Positions 14,112 through 14,671 of a DNA stretch of 14,671 bases are shown here, piece by piece (position 1 is the stretch's first letter; each line of letters opens with the position of its first letter). A program made the translations under genes and the position numbers. Source of the DNA: Chloroflexota bacterium (GTDB lineage Bacteria; Chloroflexota; Dehalococcoidia; SM23-28-2; RBG-16-64-32); NCBI GenBank assembly GCA_022564695.1, contig JADFKX010000035.1, forward strand, positions 1 through 14,671, in the 5' to 3' direction. Below the pieces are notes generated by a model. That model did no database searches. It was not told the DNA's origin and saw nothing but the letters and a program-made list of their open reading frames with translations.

Positions 14112-14160
14112 TTACAGCTTCGGTAAAATATTACAGGCGTACGGTCAACGTTCGGTAAAA
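14112..14160. repeat. Phased CGGTMAA and TTACAG boxes upstream of the secreted protein gene
   Basis: TTCGGTAAAA occurs twice (14119-14128, 14151-14160). Counting CGGT starts, boxes fall at 14121, 14142 and 14153, i.e. 21 and 11 bp apart. TTACAG occurs at 14112-14117 and 14131-14136 (CTGTAA on the gene's strand). Helical phasing suggests a regulator binding site. The remainder of 14004-14228 shows nothing else I can support. Confidence 0.4.
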
Positions 14161-14228
14161 GTGGCGGCTAACGGGGCGGTTGTGTTAATCCGCGCCGGTG
14201 ATTAGCGCAGGCCCGACTCAGACTGAGC

Positions 14229-14671
14229 CTAGAGCTGGTTCAGCGACCAGTCGTACTTATAGAAACCGGGACGCTGGCCGTCCTCCAGTAATTCGCGCGC
14301 ATCGCCCTGGTCAAGGTAGCGCAGCACGAACTCCCGCACTCCCTCCCGACCGCCGAAGTCACGCCCGTACCAGTGGAAGATCGGCGATAGGCAGAGACGG
14401 CTTCCATCCTCCACCTCCACGCCGCCCGCATTGATAAAGGTGGAACAGGCGAGGTCGAGCTGCTCATCGATGCGCTGCGGCTCGTAGGTGGCGATAGGAG
14501 GACAGGAGCGGGAGGCGCAAACGAGGGCGCAGTGTATGCGCGGGTCCAGTGGTTGCAGGGAATGCGCGAGGCGGGGGTCGCTAGGTGCGAACTGGGGGAG
14601 GAGGATGGCGGGGTAGTAGTGGCGGCGGTTGCCCCGCAGGATACCGTGCTCGATGTCATCGGCGGAGTAGC
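14229..14671 (-). CDS. DUF547-family protein, N-terminus outside the window
   Basis: The frame is open from the right edge to a TAG at 14229-14231, giving about 147 residues. It starts YSADDIEHGILRGNRRHYYP and includes DPRIHCALVCASRSCPPI, then YEPQRIDEQLDLACSTFIN, LSPIFHWYGRDFGG and a closing YDWSLNQL. These are the conserved elements of DUF547 in the correct order, with its two-Cys CxxxSCP core. The GTG at 14420 is internal, not the start. The family is widespread in bacteria and plants, without an agreed biochemical function. Its presence next to a secreted protein gene on the same strand may be coincidental. Confidence 0.9.
   Translation of the reverse strand, partial: YSADDIEHGILRGNRRHYYPAILLPQFAPSDPRLAHSLQPLDPRIHCALVCASRSCPPIATYEPQRIDEQLDLACSTFINAGGVEVEDGSRLCLSPIFHWYGRDFGGREGVREFVLRYLDQGDARELLEDGQRPGFYKYDWSLNQL

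Noticed and set aside
14229..14420. A separate 63-codon gene starting at GTG 14420
   Set aside because: The same frame stays open to the window edge and encodes conserved DUF547 sequence upstream of that codon.

Overview
This is a GC-rich bacterial window with fourteen protein-coding genes, two of them cut by the window edges. No rRNA, tRNA, CRISPR array or insertion sequence was recognised. The overall style suggests Chloroflexota, perhaps Dehalococcoidia-like: a repeat-bearing S8 protease, a secreted protein with a Thr/Pro/Ser linker, a Flp-type pilin, a GGDEF/HD-GYP receptor and a DUF547 protein. That assignment is inference from gene content; no marker gene is present.

Left part (1-4800): the 3' part of a subtilisin-family protease whose C-terminus is eight tandem 30-34-residue repeats built on an Ile-Leu-Trp-Arg core. 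A structured spacer follows, then a membrane-anchored GGDEF plus HD-GYP protein (c-di-GMP synthesis and hydrolysis). Its stop codon overlaps that of a convergent acyl-CoA dehydrogenase, which has Asp where the family normally has its catalytic Glu.

Middle part (4990-9770): leftward genes for an alpha/beta-hydrolase (lipase-like), an orphan Flp pilin, a PAP2 phosphatase with a degenerate third motif, and an OmpR-type response regulator/histidine kinase pair with ATGA overlap. Divergent from the regulator is a small secreted protein of unknown function. The shared intergenic region holds phased CTTAA and CTGTAA boxes that could be the regulator's operator. Several leftward genes have a TATAAT-like -10 box only 7-10 nt before the start codon and no Shine-Dalgarno, which suggests leaderless mRNAs.

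Right part (9890-14671): a TetR repressor divergent from a ferritin-like (R2-like) diiron protein. The region between them carries two perfect TAGC-N4-GCTA palindromes, 26 bp apart, over a good sigma-70-type promoter, plus a third near-match on the TetR side. This is the clearest regulatory module in the window. Then come a metal-dependent cyclase/kynurenine-formamidase-like hydrolase divergent from a pterin-4a-carbinolamine dehydratase, a signal-anchored secreted protein, and the C-terminal part of a DUF547 protein.

No complete new defence or mobile system is visible. The most unusual items are the ILWR-repeat protease, the TetR/R2-like module, and two enzymes with substituted key residues. 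No gene-free stretch exceeds 300 bases. The longest, 11858-12148, holds a strong hairpin (11881-11910) and otherwise nothing I can support.
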